DNA of 64,000 bases from JBBDWK01 sp040902885 (GCA_040902885.1 JBBDWK010000102.1:7401-71400), one strand, 5' to 3'; positions 8,994 to 17,830 are shown, counted from the stretch's first letter. Notes: generated by a model not told the origin, from the sequence alone. Translations and numbers: made by a program.

Positions 8994-9545
8994 CTACCGT
9001 GCCGGCTGCACGGCCCGCAGCACGGGGTAGAACTGCACGAACACGTTATCCACTTTCCCGTGCTCGTTGTGGCAGCTCCAGCAGCGGTCCTTCGCGAACG
9101 GCTTCGCGCTGGCCAGCGGACCCTTGCCTCCCCGCCCGATGAAGTCGAAGTAGGCCCACTTCTCCGCGTAGCGCGTTTCGTCTTTCAGCGCGACTTCAAT
9201 CCCGATGAACCGGTCGCTGAACTGGCCGCGCTTGTTGATAGACACGTCCTTTCCCGGCGCGAGCACTTCCATCACCAGGATCGTCTTGTCCGGGAACTTT
9301 CCCGTCTTCGCGAAGTGGCTGTAGGCCTCGCGCTGCAGATAGATGTTGTGGAACGTGGCGTTGCCCGAGGGAGCCTGCCCCTCCGCATAGCCCATGCCAA
9401 GGCTCGATCCCACGAACATCCACTCCCTATATCCTTCGGGACGAACCAGTTCGTTTTGGGCTGTATATCTTGGCCCAGGCATGCGTTCTTCCGACCCCAG
9501 CATGCCGGACACCAGCAAAAAACAGATCGCGATCCGGGCTACCAT
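8994..9545 (-). CDS. Cytochrome P460 family protein
   Basis: 183 aa from ATG 9545; the frame continues upstream into the aminotransferase gene but the signal peptide (MVARIAICFLLVSGML) fixes this start. P460 features: LVRPEGYREWMFVGSSLGMGY, FHNIYLQREAYSHFAKTG, FPDKTILVMEVL and the c-type heme motif CWSCHNEHG near the C-terminus. Members are periplasmic heme proteins, some oxidising hydroxylamine or NO and others of unknown role. Convergent with the ABC gene (3-base gap) and divergent from the aminotransferase. Confidence 0.88.
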   Translation of the reverse strand: MVARIAICFLLVSGMLGSEERMPGPRYTAQNELVRPEGYREWMFVGSSLGMGYAEGQAPSGNATFHNIYLQREAYSHFAKTGKFPDKTILVMEVLAPGKDVSINKRGQFSDRFIGIEVALKDETRYAEKWAYFDFIGRGGKGPLASAKPFAKDRCWSCHNEHGKVDNVFVQFYPVLRAVQPAR

Positions 9546-9564
9546 ATGGTGAAATGATACAACT

Positions 9565-10944
9565 ATGGCGAAAGAATTTGATCTGACCCCCCGGCGCGTA
9601 CCGCGGGTGGAGACGACTTTCCGGCGCATCGTCACCGATTTTCCAGTGCCGGAATCCATTCCCACGCTGCAGAACCTGCACCGCCTGGAGCCGCTCGCGA
9701 TGCGCGGCCAGCCGCCCGTCGTCTGGGACCGCGCCGAAGGTTTTCAGGTCTGGGATGCGTACGGAAACGCGTGGATCGACTGGTCCTCGGGAGTGCTCGT
9801 CGCCAACGCCGGACATGGGAGGCGAGAAATCGCAGACGCCATCGTGCGGCAGGCGTCCCGCCAGCTTCTGACGAACTACTGCTTCCCGAGCGAGATTCGC
9901 GCTGAGCTGGTAGAGAAGCTGGCCTCCGTGTTTCCCGAGCCGCTGAAGAAAGTCTTCCTGCTCACCACCGGTTCGGAGACCGTGGAGTGCGCCATCAAGC
10001 TTTGCCGCAGCTATGGAGTAAAGGCCGGCGGGCGGTCCAAGCACGTAGTGGTCTCCTATGACAAAGCCTTCCATGGCCGCACGCTCGGTTCGCAGCAAAC
10101 CGGTGGAATTCCGGCGCTGAAGGAATGGATCGTCAACCTCGATCCGGGTTTCGTGCAGATCCCCTTTCCGGACGGTTACCGCAGTCCGGACACCTCTTTC
10201 GACGTTTTCGAACGCAGCCTGAGCGAGCGCGGCGTGGAGCCGCAGAACGTGGCCGGCGTGATTCTGGAGACCTATCAGGGAGGAAGCGCCGCGTTCGCGC
10301 CGGTGCCCTACATGAAGGAGTTGCGGCAATGGTGTACCGGACACAAAGCGCTGCTGGTCTGCGACGAAGTCCAGGCCGGGTTCGGCCGCTGCGGAACCAT
10401 GTGGGGCTTTGAGCATTACGGCATCGTCCCGGATGTGGCCTGTTTCGGCAAGGGAATTACGGGCTCGCTGCCTCTGGCCGCAGTAGCCGGACGGCCGGAT
10501 GTGATGGACATGCACCCGCCAGGCAGCATGACCTCCACACACACCGGCAATCCCGTATGCTGCGCCGCCGCTCTCGCCTCCCTCGACTTGATCGTCAAGG
10601 AAAATCTGGTTGAGAACGCGCGCAACGTGGGAGTTGTGCTCCATTCGCGTTTGCACGATCTGCGGCGGCGCTATCCCCAAATCGGAGCGGTGGCGGGAAA
10701 AGGCCTGGTAGCGGGACTTGCGTGCGTGACGCCCGGAACCAGGGAGCCCGACGGCGACCTGGCATTCGAAGTGGTGCGGCGATCCATTGAGAAGGGCGTG
10801 CTGATGTTCAGCCCGGTGGGTTACGGCAGCGCCACGGTGAAGATCAGCCCGCCGCTGGTGATAACGGAAGAAGCGATCGTGGAGAGCGTAGCCGTACTTG
10901 AGCAGGCTCTATCGGAAGCTCTCCAGGGCCAGGCAGCGGCGTAA
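9565..10944 (+). CDS. Class III PLP-dependent aminotransferase
   Basis: 459 aa. Class III features: TTGSETVECAIKLCRSY for cofactor phosphate binding, FHGRTLGSQQTGG, the VCDEVQAGFGRCGTMWGFEHYG block whose Asp contacts the PLP ring nitrogen, and the lysine in CFGKGITGSLPLAAVAGR that forms the Schiff base. Related to 4-aminobutyrate and other omega-amino acid transaminases. It overlaps the next gene by one base, so the pair is probably co-transcribed; substrate unknown. Confidence 0.88.
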   Translation: MAKEFDLTPRRVPRVETTFRRIVTDFPVPESIPTLQNLHRLEPLAMRGQPPVVWDRAEGFQVWDAYGNAWIDWSSGVLVANAGHGRREIADAIVRQASRQLLTNYCFPSEIRAELVEKLASVFPEPLKKVFLLTTGSETVECAIKLCRSYGVKAGGRSKHVVVSYDKAFHGRTLGSQQTGGIPALKEWIVNLDPGFVQIPFPDGYRSPDTSFDVFERSLSERGVEPQNVAGVILETYQGGSAAFAPVPYMKELRQWCTGHKALLVCDEVQAGFGRCGTMWGFEHYGIVPDVACFGKGITGSLPLAAVAGRPDVMDMHPPGSMTSTHTGNPVCCAAALASLDLIVKENLVENARNVGVVLHSRLHDLRRRYPQIGAVAGKGLVAGLACVTPGTREPDGDLAFEVVRRSIEKGVLMFSPVGYGSATVKISPPLVITEEAIVESVAVLEQALSEALQGQAAA

Positions 10945-12167
10945 TGGCGAAAACACAGGTGACCATTGTTGGCGGCGGGATGATCACGCACGACCAGATT
11001 CTTCCCGCGCTGTATCACATGCAGAGGCAGGATGCGGTTGGCGGGATCGCCGTGTGCTCGTCGCGTCCGGAAACGGTTCGCGCCTTGGCGCAAGCGGAGA
11101 CCCTGTTGCAGGCCTTCCCCGGCCAGAGCTTCCGGGCCTATCCGGAATCGGGTCCGCAACAGCCGGAACTGTATCGCCAGGCGATCGCCCAGATGCCGCC
11201 CGGGCAGGTGGTAGTCGCGGCCGTGCCGGACCAGCTTCACTTCGATGTCGTCATGACGGCCATTGAACACGGCCAGCACGTTTGCGCGGTGAAGCCGCTG
11301 GTGCTCCAGCACCGGCAGGCGGTCGAGATCGAAAAGGCGGCGTACGCGAAGGGGCTGGTGGTTGGCGTCGAGTACCACAAGCGCTTCGACGACCGCAGCC
11401 TGATGGCGCGCCGCAAGTACCAGCAGGGGCTGTTCGGTGAGTTCCTTCTGGGCACGGCCTGCCTGTTCGAGAAGTGGTACTACCGCCATTCCAACTTTCA
11501 GAACTGGTGTACCGCCGAGAATTCCGACGCATTCACCTACATCGGATGCCATTATGTGGACCTGGTGCACTTCATCACCGGGCTGCTGCCGGCTGCGGTG
11601 AGCGTTTACGGCATCCGCGACCGGTACCCGAACGGCAATGAAGGCTTCCTGTGGACGGACGCGCGCATCCTCTGGTCGAACGGCGCATGCCTGAACGTCC
11701 AGAACGGTCTGGGCTTTCCCGATGCCGCGCCAGGCACCAACACCCAGGGCCTGACGCTCTATTGCCGGGGCGAGGAGAACGGCGCGATGCTGGCGCACTC
11801 GGACCAGTATCGCGGCCTGAAGTACAGCTACACGCGCAGGGGCGGCGATCCCGGCGCGACGCAATACGCCGAACCCAGCCCGGACTATTTTCAGTACGTG
11901 GATGTGGGAGGGCCTGGGCTGCAGCCGGTGGGCTACGGAGTCCGCTCGGTGGAGTACATCGTGAGGCAGTGCATGCGGGTTGCGGCCGAGCCATCGCTTG
12001 AAGCGCGGCGGAAGATGCTGCGCGAGATCGACGCCGCGGGAGTGATGGCGACCCCGGCGAACAGCAGCTTCAACGAGCGGGTGATCGAAGCGGGCCGCGA
12101 ATCGATTCTGAACGGCGGCCGCGAGGTGCGGATCGAATACGATCGGGCGGCGGCGGAGGCGGATTAA
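10944..12167 (+). CDS. Gfo/Idh/MocA family oxidoreductase
   Basis: 407 aa, start ATG shares its A with the upstream stop. N-terminal Rossmann segment TQVTIVGGGMITHDQILPAL for NAD(P); VVVAAVPDQLHFDVVMTAIEHGQHVCAVKPL is the usual 'E/V-K-P' loop, followed by VVGVEYHKRFDDRS and the C-terminal sheet domain (WCTAENSDAFTYIGCHYVDLVHF). The family oxidises or reduces hydroxyl groups of sugars, inositols and related compounds. Paired with the aminotransferase, it could supply or consume a keto-sugar, but this is inference. Confidence 0.88.
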   Translation: MAKTQVTIVGGGMITHDQILPALYHMQRQDAVGGIAVCSSRPETVRALAQAETLLQAFPGQSFRAYPESGPQQPELYRQAIAQMPPGQVVVAAVPDQLHFDVVMTAIEHGQHVCAVKPLVLQHRQAVEIEKAAYAKGLVVGVEYHKRFDDRSLMARRKYQQGLFGEFLLGTACLFEKWYYRHSNFQNWCTAENSDAFTYIGCHYVDLVHFITGLLPAAVSVYGIRDRYPNGNEGFLWTDARILWSNGACLNVQNGLGFPDAAPGTNTQGLTLYCRGEENGAMLAHSDQYRGLKYSYTRRGGDPGATQYAEPSPDYFQYVDVGGPGLQPVGYGVRSVEYIVRQCMRVAAEPSLEARRKMLREIDAAGVMATPANSSFNERVIEAGRESILNGGREVRIEYDRAAAEAD

Positions 12168-12239
12168 GGGTCGGGTTCTGGCAGCCGATAGCAGAACACA
12201 AAGACGACTTTCGGCGGGTAATCGGTCGCATCCTTAAGT

Positions 12240-12800
12240 ATGCAGATCACCACTGTTGCTGAATCACTGTACTGGTCGTACGCCAATCTCGCTATGGCGC
12301 ACGCCGCAGTGGAAGAAGGCGCTTCGACTTACGGCCGCATTCACTTTATCATTCGCAGCCGGCTCTACAAAGGTCTACGCGACGGCAGCATGAACATCGG
12401 AGTCATCGCCGATGATGAGCGGCTGAAGCTTGTTCTGCCGCAGGCGTGTTGCTACTGTGGCGCGCGCGAGCACCTCTCCGTAGATCACCTGATCGCGCGG
12501 AAGCGCGGTGGCTTCGACACCGGCGATAACATGGTCTGGTCCTGTCGCCCGTGCAATAGTTCCAAATGCGCAAACGACGTGCTGGAGTGGCTCTCCGCCC
12601 GCGGCGAGTTTCCGCCTTTGCTGCTTCTGCGGCGGTATCTCAAGCTGGCGGTCAAATTCTGTAGTGAGCAGCACCTTATGGCTATAGCGATCACCGACGT
12701 GGACGATCTGCCGTTTACTCTCTCTGCTATACCGCACAATTTTCCTGCGCCATGCGAACTCGCGCTCTGGAGAGTGCCGCTAAGTGGCGCTACAGTGTAA
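12240..12800 (+). CDS. HNH endonuclease-like protein
   Basis: 186 aa. The HNH core is clear: CCYCGAREHLSVDHLIARKRGG (first Cys pair and the His of the catalytic DH), then DTGDNMVWSCRPCNSSK (Asn and second Cys pair, completing the treble-clef zinc site). Flanking N- and C-terminal regions are not recognised. The gene appears lower in GC than its neighbours, and the DNA straight after its stop codon is the tail of a different gene (DUF4160), suggesting it arrived by insertion. Could serve in mobile-element or defence biology; no partner is evident. Confidence 0.8.
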   Translation: MQITTVAESLYWSYANLAMAHAAVEEGASTYGRIHFIIRSRLYKGLRDGSMNIGVIADDERLKLVLPQACCYCGAREHLSVDHLIARKRGGFDTGDNMVWSCRPCNSSKCANDVLEWLSARGEFPPLLLLRRYLKLAVKFCSEQHLMAIAITDVDDLPFTLSAIPHNFPAPCELALWRVPLSGATV

Positions 12801-12944
12801 CCCGGGGCCAAGTTCTGGCTCGATCCGGTACGCTTGGAGTGGAGCCGTGGTTTTGCCCGCACAGAGCTTCGGCGCATTGACGCTCTCGTTGGCGAGAATG
12901 GGGCGTTGTTGGTGAGGGCATGGCATGAATACTTCGGGAACTGA
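12801..12944 (+). pseudogene. C-terminal remnant of a DUF4160 gene
   Basis: Immediately after the HNH stop codon (12798-12800), and in the same frame, codons 12807-12944 read AKFWLDPVRLEWSRGF, then ELRRIDALVGENG and AWHEYFGN before TGA. This is the typical end of a DUF4160 protein (AKFWL.PV.L..S.GF...ELR.I...V...W.EYF). No start or N-terminal half is present. The last 20 bases overlap the DUF2442 gene, the usual arrangement of DUF4160-DUF2442 pairs, so the 5' two-thirds has been replaced by the HNH region. Confidence 0.75.
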
Positions 12945-13227
12945 ACTCAGGGAGGCAGTTGCTCAGGGCGTGACTGCAAGCGAGGAGGCGCTGATCGTCG
13001 ATCTTACCGATGGCAGGACAATCACCGTGCCGCTGGCTTGGTTCCCGCGACTGGCGCACGGGACACCGAAGGAGCGAGCCAATTGGCGTCTCATTGGTAG
13101 CGGGGTCGGAATCCACTGGCCGGATTTGGACGAGGATATCAGCGTGGAGAGCCTGCTGGCGGGCCGGGGGTCCGGCGAGACTCAGGAGTCCCTTCGGCGC
13201 TGGCTGCAAGCGCGAAAGGCCGGCTAA
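12925..13227 (+). CDS. DUF2442 protein
   Basis: 100 aa. VDLTDGRTITVPLAWFPRLAHGTPKERANWRLIGSGVGIHWPDLDEDISVESLLAG is the characteristic DUF2442 core. The family is often encoded directly after DUF4160 as a predicted toxin-antitoxin-like pair, and may bind DNA or its partner. Here the partner gene is reduced to its last 48 codons, so this is an orphan. The GTG/ATG choice is not in doubt: ATG 12925 lies inside the DUF4160 tail as expected. Confidence 0.85.
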   Translation: MNTSGTELREAVAQGVTASEEALIVDLTDGRTITVPLAWFPRLAHGTPKERANWRLIGSGVGIHWPDLDEDISVESLLAGRGSGETQESLRRWLQARKAG

Positions 13228-13417
13228 TTAGGGCTGCAAGGCGACGGCCAAAATTTGGCGTCCAGCTTTCTGCCAGCGCTTCCGTGTCGACCCTCCTCTT
13301 CCATCTTCCATTCTTCAGCAGCCCCTTTCAGGCTGCAACTTGGCTCAGCGAGGGCCGGTCCACCTCGATGCTATGGCTCCAAGGTAGAATCAAGAATGCT
13401 GAGGTATTCCACTCGTC

Positions 13418-14557
13418 ATGATTCTCCGAAACAGCTTGCGTAACCGGCTGCGCAGCATACTGACCATTCTGAGCTTCGCGGCGTCGTTGTGCCTGATGGG
13501 ATTGCTCGCGGCGATGGCCAACGCCCTGTTTCTGCGGGAGGCAACCCCGGAGCAGGCGCTACGCCTCATCGTGCGCAACAAAGTTTCGCTCGCCAACCCG
13601 TTGCAGCGATCCTACCAGGACAGGATCCGTCAGGCGCCCGGTGTGAAAGAGGTGCTCATCTTCCAGTGGTTCGGGGGCGTCTACAAGGACAACCGCGATC
13701 CCAAGAACATGTTCGCCCGCTTTGCGGTGGAGCCCCTCCGGCTGTTCACCGTTTACCCCGAATATCGTATCCCCGAGGACCAAAAGAAGGCCTTTGCACA
13801 GGAACGCACCGCCTGCATCGTCGGCCGGAAGACGGCCGAGCGGCACGGCATGAAGATAGGCGACCGGATCACCCTGGCCGGCGATATTTTCCCGGTCACT
13901 CTGGACCTGACCGTGCGCGGTTTCTACGACTCGCCTCGCGACAACGAAAACCTGTACTTTCACTACGAGTATCTCAATGAGGGCCTGCGGGAGGCGCGCG
14001 ACGTGGTGAGCGTTTTCGTGATTCTCGGTGAGAGCGCCGAAGCGGTGGCTGCGATTCCGCAGGCCGTGGACAGCATGTTCCGCAACGCCACCCTTCAGAC
14101 CAAGACGGAAACGGAGAGAGCGTTCGAGCTGAGCTTCCTCGGATTTCTGGGCAACGTGAAGGTCTTCATGGGAGTGATCTTCGGCGCCGTGACTTTCGCG
14201 ATTCTGCTCGTTTCGGCGAACACCATGGGGATGTCGGTTCGCGAGAGAATTCGCGAGGTCGGCATTCTGAAGACGCTGGGGTTCACGCGCGGCCGCATTC
14301 TGACCATGATCATGGGCGAATCGGTGGCCATTTCCCTGATGGGCGGCGTCATCGGCCTTGGTCTCGCGAGCCTGATCTGCGCCGCCTTGCAGCAGTTGCC
14401 GTCCACCATCATGAACATGCCGGATGTCGCGATTCCGCCCGTGCTCGGCTTGGCGTGCCTGGCGATAGCGGCGGCCATCGGCGTCGTGAGCAGTACTGGA
14501 CCGGCATGGTCGGCGTCGCGCAAGCCGATCGTCGAAGCCCTGCGGTTTACGGACTAG
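13418..14557 (+). CDS. FtsX/MacB-type ABC transporter permease
   Basis: 379 aa. Layout of the FtsX family: N-terminal helix in a cationic context (MILRNSLRNRLRSILTILSFAASLCLMGLLAAM), a large periplasmic domain (about residues 45-255), then three helices containing FAILLVSANTMGMSVRERIREVGILKTLGFTRGRIL. This SVRERxxEVGxLKxLGF segment is the loop that contacts an ATPase. The next gene encodes a second permease 7 bases later. Such pairs normally have a LolD/MacB-like ATPase beside them; none is present here. Confidence 0.87.
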   Translation: MILRNSLRNRLRSILTILSFAASLCLMGLLAAMANALFLREATPEQALRLIVRNKVSLANPLQRSYQDRIRQAPGVKEVLIFQWFGGVYKDNRDPKNMFARFAVEPLRLFTVYPEYRIPEDQKKAFAQERTACIVGRKTAERHGMKIGDRITLAGDIFPVTLDLTVRGFYDSPRDNENLYFHYEYLNEGLREARDVVSVFVILGESAEAVAAIPQAVDSMFRNATLQTKTETERAFELSFLGFLGNVKVFMGVIFGAVTFAILLVSANTMGMSVRERIREVGILKTLGFTRGRILTMIMGESVAISLMGGVIGLGLASLICAALQQLPSTIMNMPDVAIPPVLGLACLAIAAAIGVVSSTGPAWSASRKPIVEALRFTD

Positions 14558-14564
14558 GTGAACC

Positions 14565-15728
14565 ATGGCGATCCCTCTGGCCTACAACATCCGCAATCTG
14601 ACACAGCGGAAGACGACCACGATCATGACCGCGCTCGGCATCGCGTTGACGGTAGCGGTGCTATTGAGCGTGGCCGCGATGTTTCAGGGCTTGCAATCTT
14701 CGCTCGCGGCCACTGGACACCCACTGAATCTGCTGGTCATGCGGAAAGGCGCCACTGCCGAGCTGAACAGCATCATGACGCCGCAGAACTTTCAGATCAT
14801 CAAGGCGAGACCCGGAATTGCCCGAGGGAAGGATGGAGAGCCGCTCGCGTCTCTCGAGCTGGTGACGGTGATCACGCTCGAAAGTTTCGAAGAAGCCGAC
14901 ATGAACATTACCGTCCGCGGCCTGACGCCCGCCGGGTGGGAGATTCGCGAAGGAGTGCGCGTGATCGAAGGCCGGCGGTTTCAGCCGGGCAGGCGGGAAG
15001 CTGTGGTGGGAAAAGGCCTGGTGGCGCGCTATCCGGCGGCGCGACTGGGCGGCAAGCTGAGCTTTGGCCGCGGCGAGTGGGACATAGTAGGTGTTCTGGA
15101 CGCGGGGATGAGCGCCGCCAACGGGGAGGTCTTCGTCGATCTGAATCAGATCGCGTCCGACCAGAGGCGGGACGAAGCTCTCAGCTCCGCTTTGCTCCGG
15201 GTGACGGATGAGGTGGCGCTGCAGGCGATGATCAACGATCTAACCACGGATCGGCGGTACATGCTGGATGCGGTGACGGAAAAGGGATATTACGAGAATC
15301 AGACCAGCGCGGGCGCGCCGCTGGTGGCTATTGGAGGAATCGCGTCGCTGTTCATGGCGATCGGAAGCAGTTTCGCCGCCATGAATACGATGTATGCGGC
15401 GGTGGCGCGCCGGTCGGCGGAGATCGGCACTCTCCGGGTGCTGGGCTTCTCGCGCTTCAGCATTTTGACGAGCTTTTTTATCGAATCGCTGCTGTTAAGC
15501 CTGCTCGGCGGGATCATCGGCTGTTTGCTGGTTCTCCCGCTCAACAACCTGACAACGGGGATAGGCAGCTTTGTGACCTTCAGCGAAATCACCTTCAACT
15601 TCGCGGTAACGCCAACCATCATGGCGGCTGGCATGGCGTTCGCGCTGGTGCTGGGCGGCCTGGGCGGACTTTTCCCCGCGGCGTCGGCCGCCGGCAAGCA
15701 GATACTGGCCGCGCTGCGGCCGGTGTGA
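14565..15728 (+). CDS. FtsX/MacB-type ABC transporter permease (second subunit)
   Basis: 387 aa. MAIPLAYNIRNLTQRKTTTIMTALGIALTVAVLLSVAAM is the N-terminal helix with its positive leader. A MacB-like periplasmic domain follows (NLLVMRKGATAELNSIM, GREAVVGKGLVARYPAARLG). The C-terminal FtsX core holds AIGSSFAAMNTMYAAVARRSAEIGTLRVLGFSRFSIL. With the preceding gene it should form a heterodimeric type VII ABC transporter (lipoprotein, peptide or heme related), but the energising ATPase must be encoded elsewhere. Confidence 0.87.
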   Translation: MAIPLAYNIRNLTQRKTTTIMTALGIALTVAVLLSVAAMFQGLQSSLAATGHPLNLLVMRKGATAELNSIMTPQNFQIIKARPGIARGKDGEPLASLELVTVITLESFEEADMNITVRGLTPAGWEIREGVRVIEGRRFQPGRREAVVGKGLVARYPAARLGGKLSFGRGEWDIVGVLDAGMSAANGEVFVDLNQIASDQRRDEALSSALLRVTDEVALQAMINDLTTDRRYMLDAVTEKGYYENQTSAGAPLVAIGGIASLFMAIGSSFAAMNTMYAAVARRSAEIGTLRVLGFSRFSILTSFFIESLLLSLLGGIIGCLLVLPLNNLTTGIGSFVTFSEITFNFAVTPTIMAAGMAFALVLGGLGGLFPAASAAGKQILAALRPV

Positions 15729-15739
15729 CCTGCCGAAAC

Positions 15740-16627
15740 TCAGTATTCGAGCCCGTTCAAGCCGATGTCGTACATGTACACGCATTGCGAGCCGGTGAGC
15801 GTCACGTACAGCTTCCCTTTGTGGAAGCAGAGATTCGAGACGCGCTCGCCGTCCACTTCGTAGCTGCGCAAGAGTTCGCCGGCCTGCGAGACCACTTCGA
15901 TGCTCCTGCCCGTGTAGTGCGTGATCCATAGCCGCCCGTGCTCGTCGAAGGCGATTCCATCGAGCGGATGCGGCAGAAATTGGGCTACCGCTCGCTGGTT
16001 TGCGGCACTGCCATCGGGCGCGAAGTCGAAGGCCGAGAGGCGGGCCGTGTAGCTCTCCACGTAAAAAAGGCTCTTCTGGTCGGGTGAGACGGCAAGGCCG
16101 TTGGGAAAGGCAAGCCCGCCGATGAGCCGCGTGAGTCTGCCGTCCGTGCCGAGCCGATAGATCGCGCCTACCGGGTTCTTCACCGACGAGCCTTTGGGAT
16201 CGGTGAAGTAGATGTTGCCCTTGCGGTCCAGCACAACGTCGTTGGGGCCGTTGAGAGGCTTGCCCTGATAACTCTCCGCCAGCAGTTCCTGGCGCTTGCC
16301 GTCCGCGCTGACGCGCAGCAGCCGCCCGCCGTCCTGGTCAGCCACCAGCACGCGGCCCTCGGGATCGATGCGCATGCCGTTCGGCGCGCCGCGGTCCAGG
16401 GTGAACCAGACGCCGAGGGTTCCGTCGGGCGTCATGCGTCCGATGGTGCCTCTGCGCAGATAGTTGGTGAAGTAGAAGTTGCCTTGACGGTCGAAGTTCG
16501 GACCTTCCGCGAAAGCGACTCCTCCAACAATCAGAGTGTGCCGGGGCAGCCTGGCGGGAAGCGGAGGCGCCTCCTGGCCGAGGCCCAGCCCACTCATAAG
16601 GCAACCGAGCAGCATCAACCTGGACAT
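15740..16627 (-). CDS. SMP-30/gluconolactonase family beta-propeller protein, secreted
   Basis: 295 aa with signal peptide MSRLMLLGCLMSGLGLGQEA. Propeller blades show the repeated SMP-30/LRE pattern: FAEGPNFDRQGNFYFTN, GAPNGMRIDPEGRVLVAD, LNGPNDVVLDRKGNIYFTDP, FPNGLAVSPDQKSLFYVES and LDGIAFDEHGRLWITHY. The E, N and D of the AEGP, GPND and similar motifs are the metal ligands of this lactonase/phosphotriesterase fold. Probably hydrolyses a sugar lactone in the periplasm. A TATACT box lies 8 bases before the ATG. Confidence 0.85.
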   Translation of the reverse strand: MSRLMLLGCLMSGLGLGQEAPPLPARLPRHTLIVGGVAFAEGPNFDRQGNFYFTNYLRRGTIGRMTPDGTLGVWFTLDRGAPNGMRIDPEGRVLVADQDGGRLLRVSADGKRQELLAESYQGKPLNGPNDVVLDRKGNIYFTDPKGSSVKNPVGAIYRLGTDGRLTRLIGGLAFPNGLAVSPDQKSLFYVESYTARLSAFDFAPDGSAANQRAVAQFLPHPLDGIAFDEHGRLWITHYTGRSIEVVSQAGELLRSYEVDGERVSNLCFHKGKLYVTLTGSQCVYMYDIGLNGLEY

Positions 16628-16635
16628 GGCATATG

Positions 16636-16641
16636 AGTATA
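16636..16641 (-). promoter_or_regulatory. Putative -10 box of the SMP-30 gene (leaderless)
   Basis: On the minus strand TATACT (5 of 6 to TATAAT) is followed after 8 bases by the ATG at 16627. Transcription would begin at or next to the start codon, and no ribosome-binding site is seen. Confidence 0.4.
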
Positions 16642-16657
16642 TCGCTGACGCCTGGGC

Positions 16658-16706
16658 AACCGCTCCCNNNNNNNNNNTTCAGAGCCGTGACCGAAGGGAG
16701 CGGTTG
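16658..16706. repeat. Palindromic repeat interrupted by the 10-N assembly gap
   Basis: Left flank AACCGCTCCC (16658-16667), ten Ns (16668-16677), right arm 16678-16706 ending GGGAGCGGTTG. The right arm resembles the right arm of the perfect hairpin at 54855-54917 (GAGCCG.GACCG...GGGAGCGGTT). The gap therefore falls inside a member of this family, and the true loop and left arm are missing. It lies between the patatin and SMP-30 genes. Confidence 0.7.
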
Positions 16707-16714
16707 TTGACACA

Positions 16715-17830
16715 CTAAGCGATCGCCGCCGCCGCGCGAGCCGCGAGATGTTTCGTCATGGCGTCCCGTCCGGCCTGCAGAAAGTTCTCCAGGCGCGGTC
16801 CCTCCATATCGAACTCCAGCGTCCCGTAGCCCTTGGCGGGCAGCCGGCAGATTTCGGCTTCGTAGCGCCGGATGGCGGCGTTATCCGAGGCGCCGGTCAT
16901 GGTGTCCACCATGCGCGAAAGGCGCTGGATGGTGCGCAGGCTGGAGAGCTTGTTGGGAGTCTTCGGGGTGTCCGGCTCGCCTGCCACCGGGAGATTCTCA
17001 TCGATCAGGAGTCCGACGTTCGCCGATTCGGTTGGCGAGGTGTCTCCCATAATTTCAGGGATATCGGCGCCCGTCTCCGCGATCAGCCGGATCGGGAAAT
17101 TCGAAAGCATCCCGCCGTCCACGATCACGTTGCCGGCCTTCGACCGTCCCAGATAGTCCCCCCAGGCCGGATTCCATACCACTTGCTGCCATACGAACGG
17201 GATACTCATGGACATGCGCACCGCCCAGGAGACGGGCACATTCGGAGCTGTACGGCGATTCAGCACCAGCATCTCCATGTCGGCCGTATCGGTGACCACC
17301 AGGGAAAGGTCGGAGCCGGTCTTCCGCGCGAAGGTTTCGAGCGTGTCTTGCGGCGTCACGCCCCTATCCTGAAGCTTCTCCTCCAGCCAGGCGCGAAAGG
17401 TTTCGCCGGAGTAGAAACCGCCGCATTCCACGAAGGAGAAAAAGCGCGCATAGACCCGGTTCTTCAAAAGCGCGTCGAGCAGGATCTGGTCGGCTCTTTC
17501 CTCCAGCCAGTTGGGAGCGAAGGGCGTATCGATATCCCGCAGAATACCCAACGTCACGCTGTTGCTCCGGATCGCTTCCGTAAACGAAGCCGCGGAGGGA
17601 ATATCCATAAACGTGCAGAAACGGGGTTTGCCGTCCACCCGTTCCTTCACAACCTCGAGCATGTCCCCAGCGGAGTATCCGGCCGCGGCGAGCGCAGCCG
17701 TGATGGCTCCCGCCGAAGTCCCAATGAGCCGCCGCAGCCTGTGGCCGCGTTCCTCCAATACCTGGAGCGCGCCTACAAACACCGCGCCCTTGGCTCCACC
17801 ACCTTCAAATACAGCATCGAAATCGGCCAC
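16715..17830 (-). CDS. Patatin-like phospholipase
   Basis: 371 aa. The catalytic dyad motifs are clear: oxyanion loop FEGGGAKGAVFVGAL at the N-terminus, nucleophile elbow GTSAG (RLIGTSAGAITAALAAAGY), and the Asp in VIVDGGMLSNFP. Start is GTG 17830 with a strong Shine-Dalgarno (AGGAGGA, 5 bases before). No signal peptide, so probably a cytoplasmic or membrane-associated lipid acyl hydrolase. Two palindromic repeats border the gene. Confidence 0.9.
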   Translation of the reverse strand: MADFDAVFEGGGAKGAVFVGALQVLEERGHRLRRLIGTSAGAITAALAAAGYSAGDMLEVVKERVDGKPRFCTFMDIPSAASFTEAIRSNSVTLGILRDIDTPFAPNWLEERADQILLDALLKNRVYARFFSFVECGGFYSGETFRAWLEEKLQDRGVTPQDTLETFARKTGSDLSLVVTDTADMEMLVLNRRTAPNVPVSWAVRMSMSIPFVWQQVVWNPAWGDYLGRSKAGNVIVDGGMLSNFPIRLIAETGADIPEIMGDTSPTESANVGLLIDENLPVAGEPDTPKTPNKLSSLRTIQRLSRMVDTMTGASDNAAIRRYEAEICRLPAKGYGTLEFDMEGPRLENFLQAGRDAMTKHLAARAAAAIA

